From NCBI RefSeq assembly GCF_000964425.1, contig NZ_BANF01000038.1:25677-89676 (forward strand): a DNA stretch of 64,000 bases, written 5' to 3'. Below are positions 8,597-17,818 of the stretch, piece after piece; the first letter of the stretch is position 1, and each line of letters begins with the position of its first letter. A model generated the notes under the pieces. It saw only the letters and a list, made by a program, of their open reading frames with translations. It had not been told where the DNA came from and searched no databases. The translations under genes and the position numbers were made by a program. The stretch is from Komagataeibacter intermedius TF2 (GTDB lineage Bacteria; Pseudomonadota; Alphaproteobacteria; Acetobacterales; Acetobacteraceae).

Positions 8597-10735
8597 ATGC
8601 CAGAACCGGACCGTCAGGATGGATCATCCAGAACGCAGCGGCGTGGCGTGCTGGCGCAGATACGTTTTCCGGTGCTGGGGGTTCTGGCTGTGGCTGTCCT
8701 GGCGCTGGTCATCTTCTGGTCATGGGACTGGTTCATTCCGCTGGTGGAACGCCGGGCGGAGGCGGCGTTGGGCCGCAGGGTCACGATTGCGCACCTGCAT
8801 GTGCATCCCGGCCGCGTGATCCGCATTACCGCTGATGACGTGCATATTGATGAACCCGACGGGTTCGCCACCCTGCCGCCCTTCGCCACGGCGGACCATC
8901 TGATGGTGGGGATCAACCTGTGGCACCTGCTGGGGGGGACGGTCGACCTGCCGGTCATCGCGCTGGACAGGCCTGCTGTGGAACTGGATGAAAGGCGTGA
9001 CGGCACGGCCAATTACCATTTCCCCGGCAGCAGCGATGGCGGGTCCACCGCCATGCCGCGGATTGGCGAACTGAACATTACCGACGGGCAGATGCATTTC
9101 GTGCATGCGGGCCTGCGCAGCGACATGCGCGCCCAGGTGCACACCACCCCCGCCACCCCCGCGAAGGGGGATGCGCAGGCCCGCATCGTGGCGGATGTGC
9201 GCGGCACCTATACCGGGCAGGCCATTACGGGGCATTTTTCCGGCGGGGCGCTGGTGTCGCTGGCGGACAGGGCGAAACCCTATCCTGTGGATGTCGAGGT
9301 ACATCACGGCCCCACGCGCCTGACGCTGGCGGGATCGGTGGATGACCCGATATCGTTCCGGGGCGCGCGCCTGCGGCTGACGCTGGCGGGGCCGGACATG
9401 TCGCTGCTGTATCCGCTGACCGGCGTGGTGATCCCGCAGACGCCAGCCTATCACGTGGCGGGCAGCCTTGATTACCATGACCGGCGCGTACGCTTTCATG
9501 ATTTCGAGGGCATGGTCGGCTCCAGCGACCTTGGCGGCACGCTGAGCGTCGATCCCCATCAGGTCGTGACATTCGTGGATGCCGAACTGCATTCGCGCCA
9601 TGTGGATCTGGCGGACCTTGGCGGTTTCTTCGGGGCCACGCCGGGGGACCGTCCCTCCACCGCGCAGCAGGCGGCGGAACAGAAGGCGCATGAGGCCAGT
9701 GGCGCCGTCCTGCCCACCACGCCCATCAACATGCCCAAGCTGAAGGCCACAAACGTACATCTGGCCTATCATGGGGACCATATCGAAAACCGGCATGTGC
9801 CGCTGGATAACATTGATGCGCTGGTCGATATTCAGGACGGGACGATCGATGTTCACCATCTGAGCTTTGGCGTGGGCAAGGGCCGGCTTGCCAGCAGCGG
9901 CACCTTCGTGCCGCAGGGCAACGGCGTTGATGCGCGCATCCGTATCGACATGGAACAGATCGACCTTTCCCGCCTCATGCAGGCACTGGGCAATTATCAG
10001 GGGCAGGGGACGATCGGCGGCCATATCATGGTACATGGCCATGGGCAGTCGCTGGCCCAGATCGTGGGCGATGGCAATGGCGGCGTGACCATGGCGCTGG
10101 ATGAAGGCGGGGATATTTCCGCCATTCTGCCTGACCTGCTGGGGCTGGAACTGGGCAAGGCGCTGCTGTCCGCCCTTGGCCTGCCAGCCAAGACCGACCT
10201 GAAATGCCTGATCGCGGACATGCCGCTGCGCGACGGGGTGTTCCATACCAAGACCATGCTGATGGAAACGGGCGATACGTCCACGGTGGGCAAGGGGGAC
10301 ATCAACTTCAGTGACAACACCATCAAATATGCCCTGCTGACCCGCTCGCGCCATTTCGCCATCGCGTCCTTTCCCGGTCCGCTGCACATTACCGGGCCGC
10401 TGAAGCATCCCAGCATCATGCCTGGGGCGGAGGTGATCGGTCGCGCCGTGGCGTCCGTGCTGACGGGCTTCGTGTTCTCCCCCGTGGGGCTGCTGCCCAC
10501 GATCGAGGCGGGTGTGGGCAAGCAGTCATCCTGTGCCGAGGCGATCAGGGAGGTAAACGAAAACCCCGCCGCAGGCATCGCGCCCCATGCTTCCCGCCCC
10601 GTGCGTCGCGCCGCGCGCGCGCGCAGGGCTGCTGCGGCGGCGCGACCGGCGGATACCGCGGTATCCGGTGGCCTGAGCCGTGCGGAGCGTGAGCGGATCC
10701 GTGCCGTGTGGGCGCACCGGATGGCCACGCATTAA
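8597..10735 (+). CDS. AsmA family inner-membrane protein
   Basis: The protein is 712 aa from an ATG preceded by AAGGAG. A cytoplasmic N terminus is followed by one membrane helix (about residues 24-45, FPVLGVLAVAVLALVIFW) and then a very long periplasmic beta-rich chain of AsmA type. The DMPLRDGVFHTKTM and GKGDINFSDNTIKYAL blocks near residues 540-580 are the conserved AsmA C-terminal core. AsmA-like proteins are thought to be bridge-like lipid carriers or outer-membrane biogenesis factors. The last 60 residues are Ala/Arg-rich, an unusual basic tail. It is divergent from ilvD. Confidence 0.85.
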   Translation: MPEPDRQDGSSRTQRRGVLAQIRFPVLGVLAVAVLALVIFWSWDWFIPLVERRAEAALGRRVTIAHLHVHPGRVIRITADDVHIDEPDGFATLPPFATADHLMVGINLWHLLGGTVDLPVIALDRPAVELDERRDGTANYHFPGSSDGGSTAMPRIGELNITDGQMHFVHAGLRSDMRAQVHTTPATPAKGDAQARIVADVRGTYTGQAITGHFSGGALVSLADRAKPYPVDVEVHHGPTRLTLAGSVDDPISFRGARLRLTLAGPDMSLLYPLTGVVIPQTPAYHVAGSLDYHDRRVRFHDFEGMVGSSDLGGTLSVDPHQVVTFVDAELHSRHVDLADLGGFFGATPGDRPSTAQQAAEQKAHEASGAVLPTTPINMPKLKATNVHLAYHGDHIENRHVPLDNIDALVDIQDGTIDVHHLSFGVGKGRLASSGTFVPQGNGVDARIRIDMEQIDLSRLMQALGNYQGQGTIGGHIMVHGHGQSLAQIVGDGNGGVTMALDEGGDISAILPDLLGLELGKALLSALGLPAKTDLKCLIADMPLRDGVFHTKTMLMETGDTSTVGKGDINFSDNTIKYALLTRSRHFAIASFPGPLHITGPLKHPSIMPGAEVIGRAVASVLTGFVFSPVGLLPTIEAGVGKQSSCAEAIREVNENPAAGIAPHASRPVRRAARARRAAAAARPADTAVSGGLSRAERERIRAVWAHRMATH

Positions 10736-10831
10736 AGGGTGGAATCCCCGCTTGACCATGTGGGGCATTTCGGCAAAAAGGGGAAACAGATGCAGTGAAC
10801 CGTCCGCATGCCGGGCGTGTTCTGCTGCCAT

Positions 10832-10906
10832 GCCGGGTTAGCACAGTGGTAGTGCAGCGGTTTTGTAAACCGAAGGCCGGGGGTTCAAATCCCTCACCCG
10901 GCACCA
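10832..10906 (+). tRNA. tRNA-Thr(UGU)
   Basis: The acceptor arms GCCGGGT and ACCCGGC pair perfectly, the T-arm has GGTTCAAAT, and the loop TTTGTAA places anticodon TGT at positions 34-36. The 3' CCA is encoded. The length is 75 nt. The anticodon stem has one terminal G-A mismatch, as tRNAs allow. Confidence 0.95.
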
Positions 10907-10984
10907 TCTTTTCAAATAAAACAGTCAGTTAGTGAAAGCGCACGAGGCGCATGCGGCGCATGTTCCGCACACGACCCCGGCAAA

Positions 10985-11035
10985 AAAGACGGTATTTCTG
11001 GAGCGTTTTGAAAAAAACTTCACCGGAAATTTTGA
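10985..11035. repeat. intergenic repeat fragment (TTTTGAAAAAAACTTCACC)
   Basis: This segment between tRNA-Thr and the next minus-strand gene shares the TTTTGAAAAAA-CTTCACC-GAAA core with copies near 13380-13410 and 43565-43590. It lies just downstream of the DsbA-like stop and may act as its terminator. Confidence 0.4.
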
Positions 11036-11057
11036 TATCCAGGCTGGCGGCCGTTCC

Positions 11058-11621
11058 TCAGGCGAAAATACGCTCCATCCAGGCCTCGACCGTATCGCCA
11101 CTGCTGATGGCGGGATCGATCAGCCCGTCCACCATGAAGGTGGGGGAAACATGGATACCGTTCTGGCGGCTGTACCTGCACTGCCATTTGATGGCTTTCT
11201 GCAATTCCGGCACGGCAAAGGCCTGCGCCAGATGCAGGCCGCTGTAGCGCTCGATCCGTTTGATGATGTCGTTTGGCGTCGCATCCATGTTGGGACCGGC
11301 GCAGTGATCGGTAAATTCGAATTCCTCGCGGTGTGCGGCTACCGCCGCCATGACGGTGCGGGCGGCTTCCTTGCCGCCTTCCAGCGTGGAGGCCGCAAGG
11401 ATGCACCGTATGATGACACCGGAAAACATGTGCCATGGCTGGGATTGCAGGCGGATTTTGATGGTGATCCGGTCCGCGCCAGCTTTTTCCAGCAGGTCGG
11501 GCAGTTTGCTGAAGGCCCGGCACGAGAACGGGCAGGTCGGTTCAAGGAAGGCTTCAAAAATACGCGGGCCATGTCCCCATACAAGCGGATCGACATGCAG
11601 GGGGGCAGGAGATGCTGGCAT
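11058..11621 (-). CDS. cytosolic DsbA-fold thiol oxidoreductase-like protein
   Basis: The protein is 187 aa from the ATG at 11621. No signal peptide is visible, so it is probably cytoplasmic. The thioredoxin-like active site reads EPTCPFSCRAF: Cys30, then Ser33 where a CXXC motif would have its second Cys, and Cys34 one residue later. The cis-proline loop is present as VSPTFMVDG near residue 165, and the helical insert between them fits the DsbA/FrnE superfamily. Such proteins include disulphide isomerases, glutathione-dependent isomerases and monothiol variants. The substrate is unknown. Confidence 0.75.
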   Translation of the reverse strand: MPASPAPLHVDPLVWGHGPRIFEAFLEPTCPFSCRAFSKLPDLLEKAGADRITIKIRLQSQPWHMFSGVIIRCILAASTLEGGKEAARTVMAAVAAHREEFEFTDHCAGPNMDATPNDIIKRIERYSGLHLAQAFAVPELQKAIKWQCRYSRQNGIHVSPTFMVDGLIDPAISSGDTVEAWMERIFA

Positions 11622-11956
11622 GGTGCTGGTTCCTTCATGCGGCGGTGGCGACAGGATTGTCCCGATCAATGAAACATGGGGGCAGCCTGCCGGTTCATCC
11701 ACTGTCTTTCTACCCTATGGGCCTGCTGCATTCATAATGCAGGCAGTGCCCGCAGGGGGGCTGTTGTCAAATACCCTGACAATTTTTTCCAAAAAGGCGG
11801 CATTGTGGAAAGCTGGTCCTGATTTCTGGACTGTTTTCCGGGCAGGCTTTTGAAACACCCCGGCAGGCTGCCATGAGAACATGCTCTTCCATATAGGCAG
11901 CGTGCGTAAAAACCGGCATATACGGAACGTTTTCCCTTCCCGTATGGTGGTATTGC
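11622..11956. other. 335-bp divergent intergenic region containing a repeat copy
   Basis: The gap lies between the DsbA-like gene (minus) and the amidohydrolase (plus). Positions 11760-11860 hold a repeat copy: TTTTTTCCAAAAAGGCGGC (11782-11800), then TGATTTCTGGA (11820-11830) and GTTTTCCGGGCAG. These modules match 4905-5002. CTGCATTCATAATGCAG (11727-11743) is a further palindrome with 7-bp arms. No gene is seen. Confidence 0.5.
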
Positions 11957-13324
11957 ATGGTCCGCACCCTTTTGCTCAAGAATGCGCTGCGTCTGGTCAC
12001 GATGGATGCCGCAAGGCGCGAAATCGAAGGGGGATGGGTACTGGTGCGGGACCGGCAGGTTGCGGCCATTGGCACGCCAGCGGACCCGTTGCCCGTTGCG
12101 GATGATGTCATGGACATGACGGGGCATGTGGTGATGCCGGGCATGGTCAATACCCACCACCATATGTACCAGACCCTGACGCGTGTCATTCCCGCAGCAC
12201 AGGATGCGTCCCTGTTCGGGTGGCTGCAGGCGCTCTATCCCATATGGTCGGGCCTGACGCCGGACATGATCCGGGTGTCCGCCTGCACCGCCATGACGGA
12301 ACTGCTGTGGTCGGGATGCACCACCACCAGCGATCACCTGTACCTGTTTCCCAATGGCGCGCGCCTGGATGATGAAATCGAGGCGGCGGGGCAGATGGGC
12401 ATACGGTTCCACGCCGCCCGTGGCGCCATGAGTGTCGGGGAAAGCAAGGGCGGCCTGCCCCCAGACCGGGTTGTGGAAGATGAGGACGCCATCCTGTCGG
12501 ACACGCAGCGCGTGATCGAAACCTACCATGATCCGGCACCACTTGCGATGTTGCGGGTGGCGGTGGCCCCGTGTTCGCCCTTTTCCGTCAGTCGCGATCT
12601 TATGCGCAATGCCGCCGCCCTTGCCCGTGCAACGGGGACGATGCTGCATACCCATCTGGCGGAAAACGCCAGCGACATTGCCTACAGCCGCGAGACGTTC
12701 AACATGGCTCCCGCCGAATATGCCGAGGATACCGGCTGGATCGGCAGCGATGTCTGGCACGCCCATTGTGTGCAGCTGGATGATGCGGGCATTCACCGTT
12801 TTGGCGCGACCCATACCGGCATGGCGCATTGCCCGTGTTCCAACATGCGGCTGGGCTCGGGCATTGCCCCCGTGCGCCGGATGGTGGCGGCGGGCATGCG
12901 GGTCGGGCTGGGGGTGGACGGTTCGGCTTCCAACGATGGCAGCCATATGCTGGGGGAAGCCCGTCAGGCCATGCTGCTGGGGCGTCTGTTGCCCACGGCT
13001 GACAACCAGCCCATGATGCGCGCGCGCGAGGTGCTGGAACTGGCAACCCGTGGTGGCGCCGCCGTGCTGGGGCGTGATGATGTCGGCTATCTGGCCCCCG
13101 GCATGGCTGCCGATATCGTGGCGTTCGACATGCGTGGGATCGACCATGCGGGCGCGCAGTCCGACCCGGTAGCGGCACTGGTGTTCTGTACGCCGGGCAG
13201 AGTGTCATGCAGCATCGTTAACGGCCGGGTGCTGATCCGCGATGGCCAGTTTACGGCGCATGACCCGGTCGCACTGGCGCGCCAGCATAATGCGCTGGCC
13301 CGCGAACTGCTGGAAAAATCCTGA
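11957..13324 (+). CDS. 8-oxoguanine deaminase-like amidohydrolase
   Basis: The protein is 455 aa, a full-length member of the AtzB/TrzN branch of the amidohydrolase superfamily. Metal ligands are visible in VNTHHHMYQ (about residues 70-78) and HTHLAEN (about 235), followed by a conserved DVWHAHCVQLD and the catalytic DGSASND (about 325). The stretch from NTHHHMYQTLTRV through FGWLQALYPIWSGLTPDM closely follows 8-oxoguanine deaminases, which hydrolyse oxidised guanine to urate and ammonia. A chlorohydrolase or guanine deaminase is the alternative. Translation probably starts at the ATG after TATGGTGGTATTGC, with a weak ribosome site. Confidence 0.85.
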   Translation: MVRTLLLKNALRLVTMDAARREIEGGWVLVRDRQVAAIGTPADPLPVADDVMDMTGHVVMPGMVNTHHHMYQTLTRVIPAAQDASLFGWLQALYPIWSGLTPDMIRVSACTAMTELLWSGCTTTSDHLYLFPNGARLDDEIEAAGQMGIRFHAARGAMSVGESKGGLPPDRVVEDEDAILSDTQRVIETYHDPAPLAMLRVAVAPCSPFSVSRDLMRNAAALARATGTMLHTHLAENASDIAYSRETFNMAPAEYAEDTGWIGSDVWHAHCVQLDDAGIHRFGATHTGMAHCPCSNMRLGSGIAPVRRMVAAGMRVGLGVDGSASNDGSHMLGEARQAMLLGRLLPTADNQPMMRAREVLELATRGGAAVLGRDDVGYLAPGMAADIVAFDMRGIDHAGAQSDPVAALVFCTPGRVSCSIVNGRVLIRDGQFTAHDPVALARQHNALARELLEKS

Positions 13325-13329
13325 TAAGA

Positions 13330-13434
13330 AATGAATAACGGTTTTTGGGCGCCGCCTTTTTCCGGAATGGCGGCGTTCTTCGAAGCTTTTTGAAAAAAGC
13401 TTCACCAAAAACTTCTTTATGATTTCAGGGGCAT
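13330..13434. repeat. intergenic repeat with two hairpins
   Basis: GCGCCGCCTTTTT...GGCGGCG (13349-13375) forms one hairpin and GAAGCTTTTTGAAAAAAGCTTC (13382-13403) a second, nearly perfect one. They are followed by ACCAAAAACTTCTTTATGATTTC. This is the most complete copy of the dispersed element in the window. It sits between convergent genes and probably terminates both. Confidence 0.6.
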
Positions 13435-13460
13435 TTAAGACGGTTACCCTGTCCTGTCGA

Positions 13461-14483
13461 TCAGCTGCGTGAAGAGCGCCGTTTATAGGTGCGGTAGCCC
13501 ATCCGGCCCAGAATCTTCATGACCGGCAGGCTGAGGTTGAGCAGCCCTTGCGACGCCAGGCAGGCATGGGTGAACAGTTTGTCAAAGATAGAACTGAAGA
13601 TTTCCCGGCTGTTGCGTTCGCAGCATTCCAGTATCCGTTGCGCCGTGACATCGGGTTCCTGCGGCTGGTCGATGAAATTGTATATCGACCCGCCCGCATC
13701 CATTTCCTGGCGTAGCATCGGCGTATTGACGCTGGCGGGATAGATGGATGACACCTGTATGCGCCGGGGCCGCAGTTCCTGTTCCAGTGCACGGGCGAAA
13801 CCGCGCAGGCCGAATTTGGCGGCCGTATAGACACTGCTGCCTGCCAGCGGGAAAACCGCCGCCATGGAATTGACGAACACGATATGCCCCCCGCGCCGCA
13901 TGGCGGGCAGCAGGGTATTGGTCAGTTCGATCGGCGCGGTCAGGTCAACCGCGATCTGGTCGGCAATTTCCTGCCTGCCCATTTCGCCCACTGCCCGGGG
14001 CGTGATGATCCCCGCGCAATGTACGATCACATCCAGTTGCGGCGCATGGCTGAGGATTGTTTCGGCAGCCTTGCCTATGCTGTCCATATCGGTCAGGTCA
14101 CAGGCAATCGACGTGACGCCGGGCATATCCGCCTGTACCTGTCGGGATAATATGACAACGCGGTAGCCACACCCGAGCATGCGGCGCACCAGTGCCTGTC
14201 CAATACCGCCGGTAGCCCCCGTTACGACGGCGATCCTGCCTGTTGCTGGCGTACCGGTCCTGTCCTTTAAATTACTATTTTCCAACGAACTACTTACTTC
14301 CCTGACCGCAATGCCCTGTCGTAGCGCCTGATACGCGTCCGACCCGGCATTCCGCAAGGGCTTTTCCCTGCGATGAAGGGGAATGTCTACCCCCTGCCTG
14401 ATCATGTCCATGGTATCTGTCATAAAATGATACGTCGAGAACCGGATCGCTTCCGTCTGATCTGCTGTCCCGATGACATTCAT
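13461..14483 (-). CDS. short-chain dehydrogenase/reductase
   Basis: The frame encodes 340 aa. The SDR core starts about residue 80: AVVTGATGGIGQALVRRM (the TGxxxGxG cofactor loop), then HCAG (NAG-equivalent), FVNSMAAV (catalytic Ser) and YTAAKFG (YxxxK dyad). It reduces or oxidises a small carbonyl/alcohol with NAD(P); the substrate is unknown. The C-terminal 60 residues (TYKRRSSRS end) are basic. The 80-residue N-terminal part has no recognisable domain and no ribosome site precedes the first ATG, so the true start may lie further in, for example near 14275. Confidence 0.85.
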   Translation of the reverse strand: MNVIGTADQTEAIRFSTYHFMTDTMDMIRQGVDIPLHRREKPLRNAGSDAYQALRQGIAVREVSSSLENSNLKDRTGTPATGRIAVVTGATGGIGQALVRRMLGCGYRVVILSRQVQADMPGVTSIACDLTDMDSIGKAAETILSHAPQLDVIVHCAGIITPRAVGEMGRQEIADQIAVDLTAPIELTNTLLPAMRRGGHIVFVNSMAAVFPLAGSSVYTAAKFGLRGFARALEQELRPRRIQVSSIYPASVNTPMLRQEMDAGGSIYNFIDQPQEPDVTAQRILECCERNSREIFSSIFDKLFTHACLASQGLLNLSLPVMKILGRMGYRTYKRRSSRS

Positions 14484-14809
14484 TCATAATGCGAACAATT
14501 CCCGGACCGGATAGGCGTGTGCCTATCTCACTGCATGTCTTTTCACGCGCCAGTGCACGACGGCCTGTCGCTTCCTTGCGGTCGGCTGGGCCCACGCAGC
14601 ACATGAAGGCGCGTGTTCCATGTATGGGTACCGGGGCATCGGAAGATGTTGTGCATGTCACTGCACCATATGCGTTCCATACCCGCTGCATACCCGCTGT
14701 TTGCTGATGCTGCCTGATACAAATAGAGAACAATAGGGACAGAAGAAACACAAAAAGCGCCGGGAAACCAGCGTTTTGATACCGTATGTGATTGTTTGGG
14801 AAAGGTAGT
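14484..14809. other. 326-bp intergenic region, no gene seen
   Basis: This lies between the short-chain dehydrogenase and tRNA-Ser. Frames crossing it are interrupted, or run into the tRNA and translate it. The part near 14700-14790 is AT-richer and would hold the promoter of whatever is transcribed leftward. Nothing specific could be identified. Confidence 0.4.
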
Positions 14810-14900
14810 TGGCGGAGAGAGTGGGATTCGAACCCACGGTACGCTATTAACGTACACACGCTTTCCAAGCGTGCGCCTTAAGCCGCTCGGCCATCTCTCC
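14810..14900 (-). tRNA. tRNA-Ser(GGA)
   Basis: Read on the minus strand, it starts GGAGAGATGGCCGAGCGG and has anticodon GGA in the loop CTTGGAAAG. It has the long variable arm typical of serine tRNAs, a GGTTCGAAT T-loop, the ACTCTCC acceptor strand and an encoded CCA. The length is 91 nt. Confidence 0.96.
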
Positions 14901-15041
14901 AGCCGGTATCAGACTGTATGCCCCATCTCTGGTGGCGGTGTCCGATGCGGCGGAACATATCACCAATTTTCATTGGCGCAAGTAGAAAACGCCATGCCCG
15001 CCCGGCCTGTCGCGATTGTGGCGCGGCAGGCCAGGCGGGGG

Positions 15042-16847
15042 TTACTGGTCCATCTTCAGTGCGGCGAGGAAGGCGCTCTGCGGGATTTCGACCTTGCCGA
15101 ACTGACGCATGCGCTTCTTGCCTTCCTTCTGCTTTTCCAGAAGCTTGCGCTTACGGGAAATATCACCACCATAACATTTTGCCGTCACGTCCTTGGACAT
15201 GGCGCCGATGGTTTCACGCGCGATGATCCGGCTGCCGATGGCCGCCTGCACCGCGATCTTGAACAACTGGCGGGGGATCAGTTCCTTCAGCTTGGCGCAG
15301 ATGGACCGCCCGCGTGTTTCCGCGGCGGAGCGGTGGGCGATAAACGACAGCGCATCCACCGGTTCCTGATTGACGAGGATGGAAATGCGCACGAGGTCGC
15401 TCTCCTCGTACCCGTCCATCTGATAGTCGAAGCTGGCATACCCGCGCGTGACCGATTTCAGGCGGTCGTAGAAGTCGAACACGACCTCGTTCAGCGGCAG
15501 GCGGTAGACCGCCATGGCCCGGTTGCCGACATAGGTCAGGTCTGCCTGTATGCCACGGCGTTCGCTGCACAGGGTCAGCACCGCGCCAAGGTATTCGTCA
15601 GGCACCATGATGGTGGCCTTGATCCATGGCTCCTCGATCTTCTCGATCAGGGACAGGTCAGGCATGTCGGCGGGGTTGTGCAGTTCTTCCGTCTCGCCAT
15701 TCGTCAGCAGCATCTTGTAGACGACGGAGGGGGCCGTGGCGATCAGGTCGAGATTGAACTCGCGGCTCAGGCGTTCCTGAATGATCTCAAGATGCAGCAG
15801 CCCAAGGAACCCGCACCGGAAACCGAACCCGAGGGCGGCGGAGGTCTCGGCCTCGTAGTGGAAGGATGCATCGTTCAGCCGCAGCTTGGACAGGCTGTCG
15901 CGCAGCTTTTCAAAATCATCGGCCACGACCGGGTACAGGCCGCACCACACGACGGGGATGGATGGCTTGAAGCCCGCCAGCGGTTCACTGGCCGGACGGC
16001 GGTCATCGGTAATGGTATCGCCCACGTTGGTGTCGGCCACGGTCTTGATGGCGGCGTTGATGTAGCCGATCTCACCCGGGCCCAGTTCGTCCACGTTGGT
16101 CATGCGCGGGGCGAACACGCCCACCTGATCGACCTGATGTACCACGCCGGTGGACATCATGCGAATGCGCATGCCGCGCTTGAGCCGCCCTTCCTTCACG
16201 CGCACCAGCGTGATGACACCCAGGTACGGATCATACCAGCTATCGACCAGCAGCGCCTTCAGCGGGGCTTCGGCATCGCCGGTGGGCGGCGGCAGGCGCT
16301 TGACCAGCGCTTCCAGCACGGCCTCGATGTTCAGGCCGGTCTTGGCCGACACCTCCACCGCGTCATCGGCGGGAATGCCGACCACTTCCTCGATCTGTTC
16401 CTTCACCCGCGCGCAGTCGGCGGCGGGCAGGTCGACCTTGTTCAGGACCGGCACGATTTCATGGTTGGCGTCGATGGCCTGGTACACGTTGGCCAGTGTC
16501 TGCGCCTCGACCCCCTGTGACGCATCGACCACCAGCAGCGATCCCTCGCACGCGGCAAGCGACCGGCTGACCTCATACGCGAAGTCTACATGGCCCGGCG
16601 TATCCATAAGGTTCAGGACATAGGTCCTGCCATCTTCCGCGGGGTAGGACAGGCGCACGGTCTGCGCCTTGATGGTGATGCCACGTTCACGTTCCAGATC
16701 CATGTTGTCCAGAACCTGATTGGTCATTTCCCGCTGTGTCAGCGCGCCGCAGGCCTGGATCAGGCGGTCGGCCAGGGTGGATTTCCCATGGTCGATATGC
16801 GCGATGATCGAGAAATTGCGGATCAGGGAGAGGGGCGTGTCGGTCAT
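15042..16847 (-). CDS. lepA: elongation factor 4 (LepA)
   Basis: The protein is 601 aa, the normal LepA length. GTPase motifs are intact: [14 protein letters not shown] (G1), [12 protein letters not shown] (G3) and NKVDLPAA (G4). The LepA-specific C-terminal domain ends [21 protein letters not shown]. LepA binds the ribosome and supports translation fidelity and 30S maturation under stress. Usual partner genes such as lepB are not adjacent. Confidence 0.97.
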   Translation of the reverse strand: MTDTPLSLIRNFSIIAHIDHGKSTLADRLIQACGALTQREMTNQVLDNMDLERERGITIKAQTVRLSYPAEDGRTYVLNLMDTPGHVDFAYEVSRSLAACEGSLLVVDASQGVEAQTLANVYQAIDANHEIVPVLNKVDLPAADCARVKEQIEEVVGIPADDAVEVSAKTGLNIEAVLEALVKRLPPPTGDAEAPLKALLVDSWYDPYLGVITLVRVKEGRLKRGMRIRMMSTGVVHQVDQVGVFAPRMTNVDELGPGEIGYINAAIKTVADTNVGDTITDDRRPASEPLAGFKPSIPVVWCGLYPVVADDFEKLRDSLSKLRLNDASFHYEAETSAALGFGFRCGFLGLLHLEIIQERLSREFNLDLIATAPSVVYKMLLTNGETEELHNPADMPDLSLIEKIEEPWIKATIMVPDEYLGAVLTLCSERRGIQADLTYVGNRAMAVYRLPLNEVVFDFYDRLKSVTRGYASFDYQMDGYEESDLVRISILVNQEPVDALSFIAHRSAAETRGRSICAKLKELIPRQLFKIAVQAAIGSRIIARETIGAMSKDVTAKCYGGDISRKRKLLEKQKEGKKRMRQFGKVEIPQSAFLAALKMDQ

Positions 16848-16931
16848 GGGCGAGACATAGTGTAAATCGGGGAGAAAGTCAGCCGCTACCTGTCATGGTG
16901 GCACGGAAAATATCACCGCCTGCGCGCAATG

Positions 16932-17603
16932 TTACATGCAGGCCATCGTGATGCGGTGGATGCGGGTCGCGCCATCAAGGATGATTTCCTCCCCTTCGAT
17001 CGCGGCCAGTCCCTTTATGCGCACCAGTTCATGCAGGGGGGCGGTCACAGGGGCGTCGTGCCAGCGTTCCGCCACCAGCCCGCAGCATGACGTGCCCTGC
17101 GGCGTGTGAAGCAGGACGCGGTCATTCACCCGGATCGCGGCAGTGGGGGAGACGACCAGCGTGCCCCCCTTGCGGAAGATCGGCTCCATGGTGTCGCAAT
17201 CCACATGCACGGCATAAGAATGGTGATCGGCCATGCCGTGGAATTCCCACTTTTCCCACCGTTCCCCATCCGGCAGGCCGGTTTCGTCAAACAGTTCGGG
17301 GTGGGCAAGCTGTGAGAACGGGGCGATCCTGAGGTGGGAATGATGGGCCTTGCTCATGGCGTCGGGGTCATGATGCCCGGACAGCAGCCGGCTGAACCCT
17401 TCAAATGAAATGCCCGTGGCCGACAGCGTGCGCGCAAGGCTTTCGGTTCCGGGCCAGCGGGGCCGCCCCGAGGATGTGATGCGCTTGGACGGGTTGAAGG
17501 TCGTGCTGTCCAGTCCCGCCGCCCGCGCAAGGCCGGAAGGGGTCAGCCCCCGTTCCGCGGCCAGCCGGTCGATGGCGCGCCAGATGTCGTCATGGCTGAT
17601 CAT
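16932..17603 (-). CDS. HTH regulator with S24/LexA-like C-terminal domain
   Basis: The protein is 223 aa. The first 75 residues form a helix-turn-helix of the Xre/CI type (LAAERGLTPSGLARAAGLDSTTF). Residues about 125-205 resemble the S24 peptidase/LexA fold: HVDCDTMEPIFRKGGTLVVSP, then IRVNDRVLLHTPQG. The usual GDSMEP serine is replaced by Thr138 and the catalytic lysine position is not evident, so self-cleavage is doubtful. This is probably a chromosomal regulator rather than a prophage repressor, since no phage genes are nearby. It shares a four-base overlap with the upstream small gene. Confidence 0.75.
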   Translation of the reverse strand: MISHDDIWRAIDRLAAERGLTPSGLARAAGLDSTTFNPSKRITSSGRPRWPGTESLARTLSATGISFEGFSRLLSGHHDPDAMSKAHHSHLRIAPFSQLAHPELFDETGLPDGERWEKWEFHGMADHHSYAVHVDCDTMEPIFRKGGTLVVSPTAAIRVNDRVLLHTPQGTSCCGLVAERWHDAPVTAPLHELVRIKGLAAIEGEEIILDGATRIHRITMACM

Positions 17604-17818
17604 GCGGGTAGTTTCAGTATTTCGGTCCGGTGGCGGGCATCGCCCGCCCCGGTCAGGGTGAAGCGGTCGGCCCCCATGCTGCGGGCCAGTCCCATCTCGT
17701 TCAGCCTGCGCAGGCAGGGCGCGTCGGGCACATTGGCCGGACGGCCGTCATGACCGCTCAGTTTCAGGCGGTGCAGGGCCGAACGGCAGCATGTTTCAAG
17801 ATAAGGTTCATTCCACAT
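17600..17818 (-). CDS. 72-aa conserved hypothetical protein
   Basis: It ends four bases inside the S24-like regulator gene, so the two are very likely translated from one mRNA. The sequence reads MWNEPYLETCCRSALHRLKL, then a helical APCLRRLNEMGLARSM and a short strand DRFTLTGAGDARHRTEIL. That pattern looks like a compact winged-helix-like module. No named family is recognised. Its coupling suggests it works with, or adjusts, the regulator. Confidence 0.55.
   Translation of the reverse strand: MWNEPYLETCCRSALHRLKLSGHDGRPANVPDAPCLRRLNEMGLARSMGADRFTLTGAGDARHRTEILKLPA

Noticed and set aside
8720..10408. Minus-strand frame of 562 codons antisense to the AsmA-family gene
   Set aside because: Gln/His/Arg-rich composition typical of a reversed GC-rich gene, no domain.
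10545..10907. Minus-strand frame of 120 codons crossing tRNA-Thr
   Set aside because: Its first residues translate the tRNA, a common artefact in automatic annotation; the rest overlaps the AsmA-family gene in another frame.
14290..14868. Minus-strand frame of 192 codons covering part of tRNA-Ser
   Set aside because: It reads through the tRNA and overlaps the short-chain dehydrogenase gene; it has no ribosome site or domain.
10832..14900. tRNA genes as integration sites of a genomic island
   Set aside because: No integrase and no direct repeats of tRNA 3' ends were seen; the genes between tRNA-Thr and tRNA-Ser have ordinary composition.
14796..16520. Long open frame (574 codons) antisense to lepA, beginning in tRNA-Ser
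   Set aside because: Its first part is a translation of the tRNA gene and the rest mirrors a high-GC coding strand; lepA on the other strand is unambiguous.
16932..17603. S24-like regulator as a sign of a prophage
   Set aside because: No integrase, capsid or other phage genes nearby, and lepA and housekeeping genes flank it; the fold is also used by chromosomal regulators.
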